64,000 nucleotides of DNA from positions 1-64,000 of the IMG/VR virus record IMGVR_UViG_3300022699_000224, one strand, 5' to 3'. Positions 33,801 through 40,313 of the stretch are shown here, piece after piece (position 1 is the first letter of the stretch; the number at the start of each line of letters is the position of its first letter). This stretch comes from a virus. The notes below the pieces were generated by a model, which saw nothing but the letters and a program-made list of their open reading frames with translations, searched no databases and was not told the DNA's origin. A program made the position numbers and the translations under genes.

Positions 33801-34109
33801 GGATTATCTGAAGGTTGGAATGTAACTTTTACTCAAAAACAAATAGATTGGTTAAAAAAAGAACATAAAAAACTATATCCTCATCATAAACTTTCAATTT
33901 CAGGAAAATCGTCTCATTTGTTCCGTAGATGGAATCAAGTTTGGAGAAAATACCATGATAAAATGCCATTTTTTCCTTATAAATTAAGAAGAGGAACTTA
34001 TTTATTTGATATTAATAAAACTCCTTTTTTAAGTATAAAAGATAATATAAAATATTGGAAAAAAAGATGGTATTATCCTAGAAAGGAAAGATTAAAGAAT
34101 GAAAAATAA
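30810..34109 (+). CDS. Family B DNA polymerase fused in frame to a DUF4338 (DruA-like) domain
   Basis: 1099 residues. The 3'-5' exonuclease has D104/E106 in YIDIEVK, Exo II near SWHVDFDYNY and Exo III in YNSRVIDM. The polymerase motifs are A YDLSGAYMY (D347), B KVIVLSCWGVIGNQ, and C YVDTDG (D492, D494). The thumb ends at about residue 760 (SIFKSMKWDIKKL), where family B enzymes normally stop. The frame then runs through a tRNA-shaped RNA element (33096-33170) and about 310 more residues. Those include GRSIKLLV, GIISLSSPMI, LTGKLLTYIALS and TTSIYGKSSIYNRIK, the pattern of DUF4338/DruA. No in-frame ATG with a ribosome binding site opens the DUF4338 part separately. Confidence 0.85.
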   Translation: MKLINIHSNGRTIYLFWRDNENKLHVKRKKDFFPYYYEISPNEEGKYKGYDNSPLKKIYVSKPNEVRKLRSSNAYEADIIFTKRFLIDKIDKIEPCPIKIAYIDIEVKAPEFPNPDNAQYPVSCISVGNSFKKEIKTFWIKNFDTEFDLIETFIKYMRKEKYDLFCSWHVDFDYNYLYNRYPDFAKKLSPINETRYGNDKVLYPAGISIIDYLSWFKAFTRNKYRVYSLDAVAQKDLQEKTWGNTDFDSLNDEIKKKNINDVKRMIKLENKYNIVSLFDEIRRFSKVEWEDLGTYNSRVIDMLVLQEAKNQKIVLPMKPRDKIKEEFEGAYRDTYETGRFFNVGKYDLSGAYMYAIIDLALDSANIKENSNNNTIPVNITDRKTHKILNTYNVEQNKNGILPLVAKKLIDEKNKLKKERALLDPNSEEYKILDKRYDALKVIVLSCWGVIGNQYFRLFDSRVAGMITSVVRSLIWYVDDKLKELGYKVLYVDTDGLIIDDKGETITDLLNDLITKWAKEKFNKKVSIRFDCEGHFEKLYIATKCRYKGYLKTDTGIKEETKGLEIKRKDSTKYIQKFQDKLIDKILNKESEEIVIKWINNKINNFKNNKLTDIAFPCKLSRKPNDYKNIPIFLRALNNTENFNKKVGELYYYIYVKPNKERKRKTIIKVKEKENIILNKDLSRKEGIVYARKTYENSNLKTSDISVLHKREKAKDVVAFDKDNYDHINKEDIDWKKMIDRNIMMKIDSIFKSMKWDIKKLNFAEEVSKETHRNTISKSKVQVLNSAPKSNNKKYPNDYPIEKGKTLSKEELKKLNLKCKPKIKNRDKIEEFLKINNNKQIKALKNNFNPEPYIEEYNLDFQWVSFINTISSTMFKNRPGRSIKLLVKDKNYDFIYGIISLSSPMINKKINKYFKDNNKMPKVDFNFINRHIIDINVCVGTGILTKYLTGKLLTYIALSEEIKNMWDKKYNTDIKYIMTTSIYGKSSIYNRIKSFKFLGLSEGWNVTFTQKQIDWLKKEHKKLYPHHKLSISGKSSHLFRRWNQVWRKYHDKMPFFPYKLRRGTYLFDINKTPFLSIKDNIKYWKKRWYYPRKERLKNEK
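33096..33170 (+). ncRNA. tRNA-shaped structured RNA element inside the polymerase reading frame
   Basis: The layout matches a tRNA. Acceptor GCGGAG pairs with CTCCGC (33161-33166). AA is at positions 8-9. The D-arm-like hairpin is GTGTC/GACAC. One base follows, then anticodon-like arm TCGAA/TTCGA with loop ATACCAT (U33 present, nominal anticodon ACC). AAAG is the variable loop. T-arm TAAGG/CCTTA has loop TGCAAGT, and T plus CCA close the element. The D-loop lacks GG and pair 7 is G-A, so it is not a standard tRNA. It is far more G+C-rich than its surroundings and starts at a codon boundary. Confidence 0.6.
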
Positions 34110-34311
34110 ATGTAAGTGTAAAAAACCAGATAGAGTAATAAGTATTCTTAATGGAATAGGTTTTAAATGTGCAAAGTGTAATAAGTGGATAAAAATATTT
34201 CATAAAAAGTTTCATAAACCTACTAAAATAAGAAAATCTAAGAAGAAATATAATAGAAGAAAAGCAAAAAAGAAATTAAGACAAAAATTAAGAGAGGAGG
34301 ATATTTCATGA
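34099..34311 (+). CDS. Basic zinc-ribbon protein
   Basis: A 70-residue protein with CKCKKPDR near the start and CAKCNKW, then a lysine/arginine-rich tail. It overlaps the polymerase end by 11 bases. Probably nucleic-acid binding. Confidence 0.5.
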   Translation: MKNKCKCKKPDRVISILNGIGFKCAKCNKWIKIFHKKFHKPTKIRKSKKKYNRRKAKKKLRQKLREEDIS

Positions 34312-34439
34312 TTTATTTGATTATATTAGCAATGTTAATATTAGTTGCTTTTATTGCAGGTATGTTTGTTCAAAGAAATAATTATATTCTAAAACCAAAA
34401 AAACCTAAAGATATGCATTATGGTAAAATTAATAACTAG
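34308..34439 (+). CDS. Small single-pass membrane protein
   Basis: ATG at 34308 follows AGAGGAGGATA inside the previous gene. The 43-residue product has one hydrophobic helix (residues 2-20) and a basic tail with KPKKPKD. Function unknown. Confidence 0.55.
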   Translation: MIYLIILAMLILVAFIAGMFVQRNNYILKPKKPKDMHYGKINN

Positions 34440-34451
34440 GAGGTGAGGTAA

Positions 34452-34691
34452 ATGATTAAAGGTCAAGATTTAAATATTGAACTTAAAAAATTAGATTTAA
34501 AAATCAGTAAATCTAGCATTACCAATTCTGATGTAGTTAAAGCTATAACTTTACTTATTAAATTAGCTAGAGATATTAGACAAAATCAAGTTTTGATGAT
34601 GAAAGAGAGGGGTATAGATTTGATAAAGCCTCCAAAAGAAAAAAGAGATAAAGATAATACAGAACCTACTAAATCAGATACTAAAAAATAA
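34452..34691 (+). CDS. Small hypothetical protein
   Basis: A 79-residue helical protein with a charged, probably disordered C terminus, after a strong TAGGAGGTGAGG ribosome binding site. No family recognised. Its stop is 8 bases before the candidate RNA at 34700. Confidence 0.5.
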   Translation: MIKGQDLNIELKKLDLKISKSSITNSDVVKAITLLIKLARDIRQNQVLMMKERGIDLIKPPKEKRDKDNTEPTKSDTKK

Positions 34692-34699
34692 TTAATTTC

Positions 34700-34774
34700 G
34701 GGGCTTGTGGTTTAATAGCCTGATAACTTACTAGGGATTCCTGGTGAGAAATTGTAGATTAACTACCAAGCCCC
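34700..34774 (+). ncRNA. Candidate four-way-junction structured RNA
   Basis: GGGGCTTG (34700-34707) pairs with CAAGCCCC (34767-34774). Inside are three hairpins: GGTT/AGCC (34709-34720), CTTACTAGG/CCTGGTGAG with GATT loop (34727-34748), and GTAG/CTAC (34754-34766). The size and topology resemble a tRNA but the arms do not fit one. It sits 15 bases before the gene at 34790, so it could be a 5'-leader element or part of a mobile unit. Confidence 0.5.
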
Positions 34775-34789
34775 TTTACGGAGTAAGAG

Positions 34790-35224
34790 ATGAAATTAGA
34801 ACAGCAAGTATGTAGTTTAGAATTAGCCAAGAAACTTAAAGAGTTAGGAGTTAAGCAAGAGAGTTTGTTTTATTGGCAGAGATATACAGAAAAAAAGACA
34901 GGTATTGAAGAATGGGATTTAGCCCTAAGAGGTAAACATACAAGAGATAACGCTTGGAGTTGTTTAACAGGTAATTACCACGATGGGAGACAATGGATAA
35001 GTCATTGGGTAGAAAAAGATGAGGAATACTCCGCCTTCACAGTTGCAGAGCTTGGGGAGATGTTGCCTAAGGGAACTCAATCATATCATACTTCGTTTGA
35101 CTGGTGTTTAACAAATCCTAAATGGGCAACTTCTTATATACAACCAAATTCAACCTTTCTAACATATACCGACACCGAAGCCAACGCCAGAGCCAAGATG
35201 CTTATATATTTAATTGAGGAATAA
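34790..35224 (+). CDS. Conserved phage/prophage hypothetical protein, foreign composition
   Basis: A 144-residue protein starting LEQQVCSLELAKKLKELGV and containing YSAFTVAELGEMLPKG and TEANARAKMLIYLIEE. I recognise this as a very common uncharacterised phage/prophage family. Its DNA is visibly richer in G+C and uses codons such as GCC, GGG and GAC that neighbours avoid. Two candidate structured RNAs flank it. It was probably acquired recently. Confidence 0.7.
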   Translation: MKLEQQVCSLELAKKLKELGVKQESLFYWQRYTEKKTGIEEWDLALRGKHTRDNAWSCLTGNYHDGRQWISHWVEKDEEYSAFTVAELGEMLPKGTQSYHTSFDWCLTNPKWATSYIQPNSTFLTYTDTEANARAKMLIYLIEE

Positions 35225-35229
35225 AAAAA

Positions 35230-35497
35230 TGACTAACCCCAATTGCCTTATGTGGCGTGGTAGCCTACTGATAGTTTTTTAGTGTTTAACTTGCAAAAAT
35301 AACACTACGTTACAATAATTCGTTTCGTGAAATTAATCAACAGAGCAGACCAACTGCCCTATGGCAAAAGGGGTAATGGGGGCTAGATTGGAAAATCAAA
35401 ATAAGTTATTAAAAGGTTCTTTCTGGTTGAAAAAATCCACTAAGAATGATATTTAAATTGCCCCAAGCCCTCTGCAACGCTAAAGAGAGAACAGTCA
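35230..35497 (+). ncRNA. Candidate large structured RNA in a gene-free stretch
   Basis: The 328 bases between stop 35224 and ATG 35553 hold no gene but several matched segments. TGACT (35230-35234) matches AGTCA (35493-35497). Perfect TAGTGTT/AACACTA forms a hairpin (35280-35307). CAGAG (35341) matches CTCTG (35470). GGGGTAAT (35370) matches ATTGCCCC (35457). GGGCT (35380) matches AGCCC (35466), competing with the previous pairing. A TTCTT/AAGAA hairpin lies at about 35418-35446. G+C is well above the surroundings. No known class recognised. Confidence 0.4.
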
Positions 35498-35552
35498 AGG
35501 TAAAAGATACCTAAAAAAGATAAAAAATATTTAAATAAACGATTAATTTATT

Positions 35553-36413
35553 ATGAAAATACTTATTTTTGGCGATACACATATAAGAGAAGAAAATATA
35601 GAAGAGTTAAAATTAATATTTAATGAAATTTTATCTATAAATGCAGATAAAGTAATTCATTTAGGTGATTATTATGATAGAAATAGACCAACTCCTAAAG
35701 AATTATATTTTGGCACTAAAATAGCTAAACGATTTTATAATAAATATAAAGATGTTACTATAATTTCTGGTAACGGTCAACATGATATATTAAATAATTA
35801 TAGTATTATTCAATATTTAGAAAATATTGGTATTAATACAATAAAAGGAGATTATATTTATAATAATATGCTTTTTGGTCATTTTATGTTAAATGAATCT
35901 AAATTAGAATATGGTAGTGGTAGATGTGGTATTAAGGATTTAAAAAAATATCATAAAGTATTTTTGGGGCATCAGCATGAATTTGAAGAGTTAAAAAGGA
36001 ATACAATTTATCATATAGGTTCAGTTAGGTTTTGTAATTTTAATGAAGTAAATGATTCTTATAAACGAATTGCGATATTAGAAAATAATAATATTAAATT
36101 CATTAAATTAAAAAGTCCTTATAAAATGTTAGATATTACTAATATAGAAAAATTAAATGATTTAGATAAAAATACTAAAGTAAGACTAATATATTCTAAT
36201 TATAATAATTTTAAATCAGATATAAATAATATACCTAAATATAAATCTAAATTTGCTAATTTCAAGTTAAAATTAAGTTTTGATAATACGTTAAATACTT
36301 CTAATATTAAAATTTCTAATAAGAAAAAAAAGTTAATTGATATTTTAAATGAGGGAATAAACAAGATTAATGATAATGAAGTAAAAAATTTATTAAAAGA
36401 AATTATTAAATAA
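35553..36413 (+). CDS. Mre11/SbcD-like nuclease (T4 gp47 type)
   Basis: A 286-residue metallophosphoesterase. D8/H10 in FGDTHI, HLGDYYDR, ISGNGQHD (here GNGQHD where GNHD is usual) and FLGHQHE are the metal-binding motifs in order. The compact size fits phage gp47. It forms a nuclease complex with the Rad50-like protein encoded 3 bases later, for DNA end processing in recombination-dependent replication. Confidence 0.85.
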   Translation: MKILIFGDTHIREENIEELKLIFNEILSINADKVIHLGDYYDRNRPTPKELYFGTKIAKRFYNKYKDVTIISGNGQHDILNNYSIIQYLENIGINTIKGDYIYNNMLFGHFMLNESKLEYGSGRCGIKDLKKYHKVFLGHQHEFEELKRNTIYHIGSVRFCNFNEVNDSYKRIAILENNNIKFIKLKSPYKMLDITNIEKLNDLDKNTKVRLIYSNYNNFKSDINNIPKYKSKFANFKLKLSFDNTLNTSNIKISNKKKKLIDILNEGINKINDNEVKNLLKEIIK

Positions 36414-36415
36414 TT

Positions 36416-37846
36416 ATGAAAATATTAAAAATAAAATTAAAGAACTTTAAAAACTTTTCTACCGAAAAAGAATTTTATTTTGGTAAACTTAATTTTATTA
36501 AAGGTAATAACGGAACAGGTAAAACTACTTTAGCATTAGAAAGTATATTATTTTGTCTTTATGGTTATACCTTTAAGAATTCATTAGCAGGGTTACCTAC
36601 AAGAGAAAAATCTAAATCATGTAACGTAGAAATAACAGTTAAAGATAAAAATAATAAATATATAATTTTTAGGTCTTATCCTACTAAAATAAAAATACAA
36701 AAAGATAATGAAGAATTAAAATTTTCTAATAATTTAGAAGCTCAAAGATTTATAGATAAATTATTTGGTAATAGAATTAATTTTATTAAGTTTAGAACTA
36801 TAGATGCATATAGAAAAGAATCTAACTTTTTAGAAGAAGGTAATACTGCGTTTAAACGTATTTTATTTTCTTCTTCAGATGAAATTTTTAGTAAAATAAA
36901 GGATAAACTTAATAATTTAAAACACGAAAGAGAAATATTTAATAAAGAAACTGCATCAGTAAATAATCATTATCCATCATTAAAAAGACTAAGTGTTCTT
37001 AATAATAATATAAATAAATTAGATAAGAATATAAAAAATACCCAAAGAGAAATAAAGTTTATAAATAAAGATTATATTAAAAATGAGAGACAAAAGTCTA
37101 AGTTAGCAGAAAGAAAACAACGTTATGCTTCACAACAAACTAGATTAAAACAAACTAAAAAGTGTTATACTTGTGGACAAGAATTATCTAAAGAAAAACA
37201 AAAGAAAATATTAGAAAATTTAAAAAAAGAAATAAATATATTAGAATCAACAATGCCTAAAGTAAATAATCAGTTAGATATAACAAAAACAATGCTTAAA
37301 GAATTAGAAATAGAATTAAATAGTCAACGTAATAAAAAAGATATTATTAATAATTTAAAATATAAACTACAAGAAAGAATAAAACAAAAAGATTATAAAT
37401 GGACTAATAAAGATGTATTAGTAGTTAAAAAAGCAATTAAAGAAATAGATAATTTATCAACATATTATTTAACTGAAAGTATTAAAATATTAAAACCTAT
37501 TATTAATTCTGTATTAGAGAAAATAAATTTTAAAGTGAATTTTGAAATAAATGATAAAGGAAAATTTATAATTACATTAAAAAAAGATAATATAAAATAT
37601 AATTACAAAGATTTGTCTACAGGACAAAAACTTATATTACAAATAGCTTTTAAATTAGCATTATTAATTGAAAAAAATGAAAGTGGAATAATAATAGCAG
37701 ATGAAGGATTAAGTTCATTGGATGAAATTAATTTATTACATATTATTCATATATTTGAAAATTATCCGTTTCAATTATTTTTAGTATTGCATAATGCTCC
37801 TGTAATGCCAGAGTCAATTAAAATAATTAATTTGGAGGAAAAATGA
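36416..37846 (+). CDS. Rad50/SbcC-like ATPase (T4 gp46 type)
   Basis: A 476-residue SMC-type ATPase. Walker A GNNGTGKTT at 30-38; coiled-coil arms flank the zinc hook CYTCG (C250, C253). The signature motif is LSTGQKLILQ, and Walker B is IIIADEGLSSLDE near the C terminus. The arms are short compared with cellular Rad50. It pairs with the Mre11-like gene upstream and overlaps the MazG gene by 4 bases. Confidence 0.9.
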   Translation: MKILKIKLKNFKNFSTEKEFYFGKLNFIKGNNGTGKTTLALESILFCLYGYTFKNSLAGLPTREKSKSCNVEITVKDKNNKYIIFRSYPTKIKIQKDNEELKFSNNLEAQRFIDKLFGNRINFIKFRTIDAYRKESNFLEEGNTAFKRILFSSSDEIFSKIKDKLNNLKHEREIFNKETASVNNHYPSLKRLSVLNNNINKLDKNIKNTQREIKFINKDYIKNERQKSKLAERKQRYASQQTRLKQTKKCYTCGQELSKEKQKKILENLKKEINILESTMPKVNNQLDITKTMLKELEIELNSQRNKKDIINNLKYKLQERIKQKDYKWTNKDVLVVKKAIKEIDNLSTYYLTESIKILKPIINSVLEKINFKVNFEINDKGKFIITLKKDNIKYNYKDLSTGQKLILQIAFKLALLIEKNESGIIIADEGLSSLDEINLLHIIHIFENYPFQLFLVLHNAPVMPESIKIINLEEK

Positions 37847-38343
37847 AACAATGTCAACATAAATTAATAAAAACAATTACTTTAGCAGATGGAGTTTATA
37901 ATATATGCAAAGATTGTTTAAAAATTATATCAGAAACAAAGAGATACAAAACTATCCCTGAATTACAAATTATTTGTCATAATATTGCAGTTAAAAAAGG
38001 TTTTTGGGATTGTCCAGAATGTAATGGAACAGGTAAGAAGAAATCTTTATTTTTACAATTCATAAATAGCGAATATAATTATGATGAATGTAATAATTGT
38101 AATGGAAACGGTCATATTAATAGAAACAATGGAGAATTAATTGCTTTAATGCATGCAGAATTATCTGAAGCTTTAGAAGATTTAAGAAAAGGTAATGATA
38201 AACATGTAGGGGAAGAATTAGCTGATTGTGTTATAAGAATTTTAGATTTTTGTCAAGGAAGAGATATTGATTTAGCACATGAAATAGAAAATAAAATAAA
38301 GAAAAATAAAAAAAGACCTTATAAACATAATAAAAAATTTTAG
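37843..38343 (+). CDS. MazG-like nucleotide pyrophosphohydrolase with inserted zinc finger
   Basis: A 166-residue protein. The MazG helices are visible as LQIICHNIAVKKGFWD, then LMHAELSEALEDLRKG and HVGEELADCVIRILDF with the E-x-x-E...E-x-x-D magnesium residues. It ends KKNKKRPYKH as in phage MazG. Between the first and second helices is a DnaJ-like pair CPECNGTGK...CNNCNGNG, and an additional N-terminal CQHKL...CKDC segment precedes it. The enzyme hydrolyses NTPs or (p)ppGpp-like nucleotides in other phages. Confidence 0.8.
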   Translation: MKQCQHKLIKTITLADGVYNICKDCLKIISETKRYKTIPELQIICHNIAVKKGFWDCPECNGTGKKKSLFLQFINSEYNYDECNNCNGNGHINRNNGELIALMHAELSEALEDLRKGNDKHVGEELADCVIRILDFCQGRDIDLAHEIENKIKKNKKRPYKHNKKF

Positions 38344-38355
38344 ATAGGAGGTAAA

Positions 38356-38607
38356 ATGGAACTTTTATCAGATTTAGAAAATAAATTATATGATTATATT
38401 AAAAAGAATAAAGAAGTTACTTATGATGCAATAAGAAAGAATTTAGGGCTTAATTATATGGGAGCTATTGGTAAATTACTTAATTTAAAATTAATAGAAA
38501 AAGGAAAACGCAAAACAAATGAAACTATATCAACAGGATTTGATAGATATGGAACTAAATTAGTAAAAATTTTAAAATTAAAAGATAAAAAGGAGAATAA
38601 TGTCTAA
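38356..38607 (+). CDS. Small winged-helix-like DNA-binding protein
   Basis: An 83-residue protein. ENKLYDYIKKNKEVTYDAIRK and a following GAIGKLLNLKLIEKGKR helix-strand pattern fit a winged helix-turn-helix. TAGGAGGTAAA precedes the ATG. A possible transcriptional regulator. Confidence 0.55.
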   Translation: MELLSDLENKLYDYIKKNKEVTYDAIRKNLGLNYMGAIGKLLNLKLIEKGKRKTNETISTGFDRYGTKLVKILKLKDKKENNV

Positions 38608-38794
38608 TAAAAAAAGTAAATTTTATTATGAAATTAGAAAATTAGTAACTTCTTTGCATGGAGTGAAATACGAAGAATTATCAAGAGGAATTAGGAGAGA
38701 TATAGATAAAACTACGAATAAAATAATTAATTTATTTATTGATACTACTATAGTAGAATTAAAATCGTTATTAAGAAATACAATAATTAATTAA
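38600..38794 (+). CDS. Small hypothetical protein
   Basis: A 64-residue basic helical protein overlapping the previous gene by 8 bases. No motif. Confidence 0.45.
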   Translation: MSNKKSKFYYEIRKLVTSLHGVKYEELSRGIRRDIDKTTNKIINLFIDTTIVELKSLLRNTIIN

Positions 38795-38806
38795 GGAGGT
38801 AAAAAC

Positions 38807-39136
38807 ATGTCAAGACCTAATAATGAAAAACAAAAACCTAATACTGTAAAAGAACAGATTCCAGAAAAACAATTAAGAGATGTTAAAAAAAGATTAGATA
38901 AAAAACAACAATTATTACAAGAGTTTTTACAATTATCTATCACAGCTACTAAAATAAGACAAAAGATAGATGATATTTATGAAAGAATTAACGATAATGG
39001 TCAAAAAATAAGAACATCTATCCAACATGCTTATAAAAAAATGAAATTAGGTAAAAAGAAGAATTATCAATGGAGATTTGATGGTAGAGATTCTTTTATC
39101 GGTATAGAAATGCCTTTAGAGAAACCTAAAAAATAA
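38807..39136 (+). CDS. Coiled-coil hypothetical protein
   Basis: A 109-residue protein with an AAGGAGG ribosome binding site. The first 80 residues are charged heptad-like helix (KKRLDKKQQLLQEFLQ), then a short beta end with WRFDGRDSF. Unknown. Confidence 0.5.
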   Translation: MSRPNNEKQKPNTVKEQIPEKQLRDVKKRLDKKQQLLQEFLQLSITATKIRQKIDDIYERINDNGQKIRTSIQHAYKKMKLGKKKNYQWRFDGRDSFIGIEMPLEKPKK

Positions 39137-39137
39137 A

Positions 39138-39641
39138 ATGTTAACAATAATAAACAAATTAATTTGGGATATACATAAATTATTAGCTTATATTAGAAGA
39201 GAAAAATTTAGCGCTTTAAGATTTCTAAATAAGTATAATAAAATAGAAATTAAATATAAAGGTTATTTATCATTTGATTTTGATTCTGTCATTGCAACAT
39301 ATAAAAGACCTTTTAAATATGATATTTTAGGGAAACCTAATAAAGAAATAATTAAAGTTATGAGATATTATTATGAAAAAGGTTATCATATTAATATTTT
39401 TACAGGGCGTATACTTACTCCTAAAATGAAAAAATGGTTAAGTAAATACAAAGTGCCTTATCATACTTTTAATGTAAATCCTAAAGTCTTTGATAATGCT
39501 TGTAGATTTAAACCATATTATGATTGTATAATTGATGATAAAGGTTTAAATTATCATTTTAAATATAATGCAAAATCTAAAAAGCAATTAATTAAAGAAA
39601 TAGATGAAATAATTAAATGGAGCAAAGAGGGTAAAAAATGA
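39138..39641 (+). CDS. HAD-like hydrolase
   Basis: A 167-residue protein. LSFDFDSVIA is HAD motif I (D-x-D). NIFTGRILTP carries motif II (T) and CIIDDKGLN motif IV (DD). The size fits small phage HAD phosphatases related to 5'-nucleotidases or Pnk phosphatase domains. It overlaps the adenylyltransferase-like gene by 4 bases. A 3'-phosphatase role beside the RNA-repair enzymes is possible but unproven. Confidence 0.7.
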   Translation: MLTIINKLIWDIHKLLAYIRREKFSALRFLNKYNKIEIKYKGYLSFDFDSVIATYKRPFKYDILGKPNKEIIKVMRYYYEKGYHINIFTGRILTPKMKKWLSKYKVPYHTFNVNPKVFDNACRFKPYYDCIIDDKGLNYHFKYNAKSKKQLIKEIDEIIKWSKEGKK

Positions 39642-40120
39642 AAATTATAGATATAATGTATGAACCAGAAAAGAATAAGTATTCTTTATTAGAAGAAAAT
39701 TCAAAAAGAAAAGAAATATCTAAAAAAGAATTTTATGATATTCTTCATTTCAAAGAAAAAAAAGCAGAATTTACTGGTAAATATTCTTTAATGATAGGAA
39801 GGTGGCAACCTTTACATAAAGGTCATATTAAATTAATTAGAAAAGTATTAAATCAAGGAAATAAAGTATGTATAGGTATAAGAGATAGTAAAAAAGATAA
39901 TAAAAACCCTTATTCAATTGAAGAAAGAATTGATATGATAAAGCAAGAATTCGGTCAAGAAATAATAAATGAAACAATTAAATATGTAGCATTACCTGAT
40001 ATTAAAGAAGTAGTATATGGTAGAAAAGTAGGATGGGGAATTAGAGAAATAAGGTTAGATGAAAAAATAGAAAATATTTCAGCTACTAATATAAGGAGAA
40101 AATTAAATAATGAAATTTAA
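39638..40120 (+). CDS. Nucleotidyltransferase of the NMNAT/cytidylyltransferase fold
   Basis: A 160-residue protein. The H-x-G-H motif is HKGH at 60-63 in GRWQPLHKGH. NPYSIEERIDMIKQEF and a final ISATNIRRKL (the ISxTxxR motif) complete the pattern of NMN/NaMN adenylyltransferases, closest by eye to NadM/NadR-type. An N-terminal 45-residue extension is unassigned. With the NAD synthetase at 48691 it could form an NAD pathway; pantetheine-phosphate or FAD adenylyltransferase are alternatives. Confidence 0.75.
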   Translation: MKIIDIMYEPEKNKYSLLEENSKRKEISKKEFYDILHFKEKKAEFTGKYSLMIGRWQPLHKGHIKLIRKVLNQGNKVCIGIRDSKKDNKNPYSIEERIDMIKQEFGQEIINETIKYVALPDIKEVVYGRKVGWGIREIRLDEKIENISATNIRRKLNNEI

Positions 40121-40313
40121 ATATACTAGAGAAGAATTACAAGAAGCATTAAAAGATGTTAAACAATTTATTTTAATGACTAAAGATACTCCTAATGGAA
40201 CTCCAAAACGTTTATTGATTTTTCGGGATTTATTGAAAAAAGAATTGATAATAAAAAACCATACTCCTCATAAATTGGAAGAATTAAAACATTTCAAAGA
40301 AAAAGAGAGATAA
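40110..40313 (+). CDS. Small hypothetical protein
   Basis: A 67-residue protein overlapping the previous gene by 11 bases; helical, charged. Its TAA overlaps or abuts the start of the LamG gene (TAAATG). No motif. Confidence 0.45.
   Translation: MKFKYTREELQEALKDVKQFILMTKDTPNGTPKRLLIFRDLLKKELIIKNHTPHKLEELKHFKEKER

Noticed and set aside
34720-34760. Hammerhead ribozyme core (CTGATAA ... GAAA)
   Set aside because: The conserved CUGANGA is broken at G8 and stem III with a cleavage site cannot be formed.
35225-35552. Group I intron
   Set aside because: GACTA and AGTC segments exist, but the order and spacing of the conserved core elements do not fit, and no interrupted gene flanks it.
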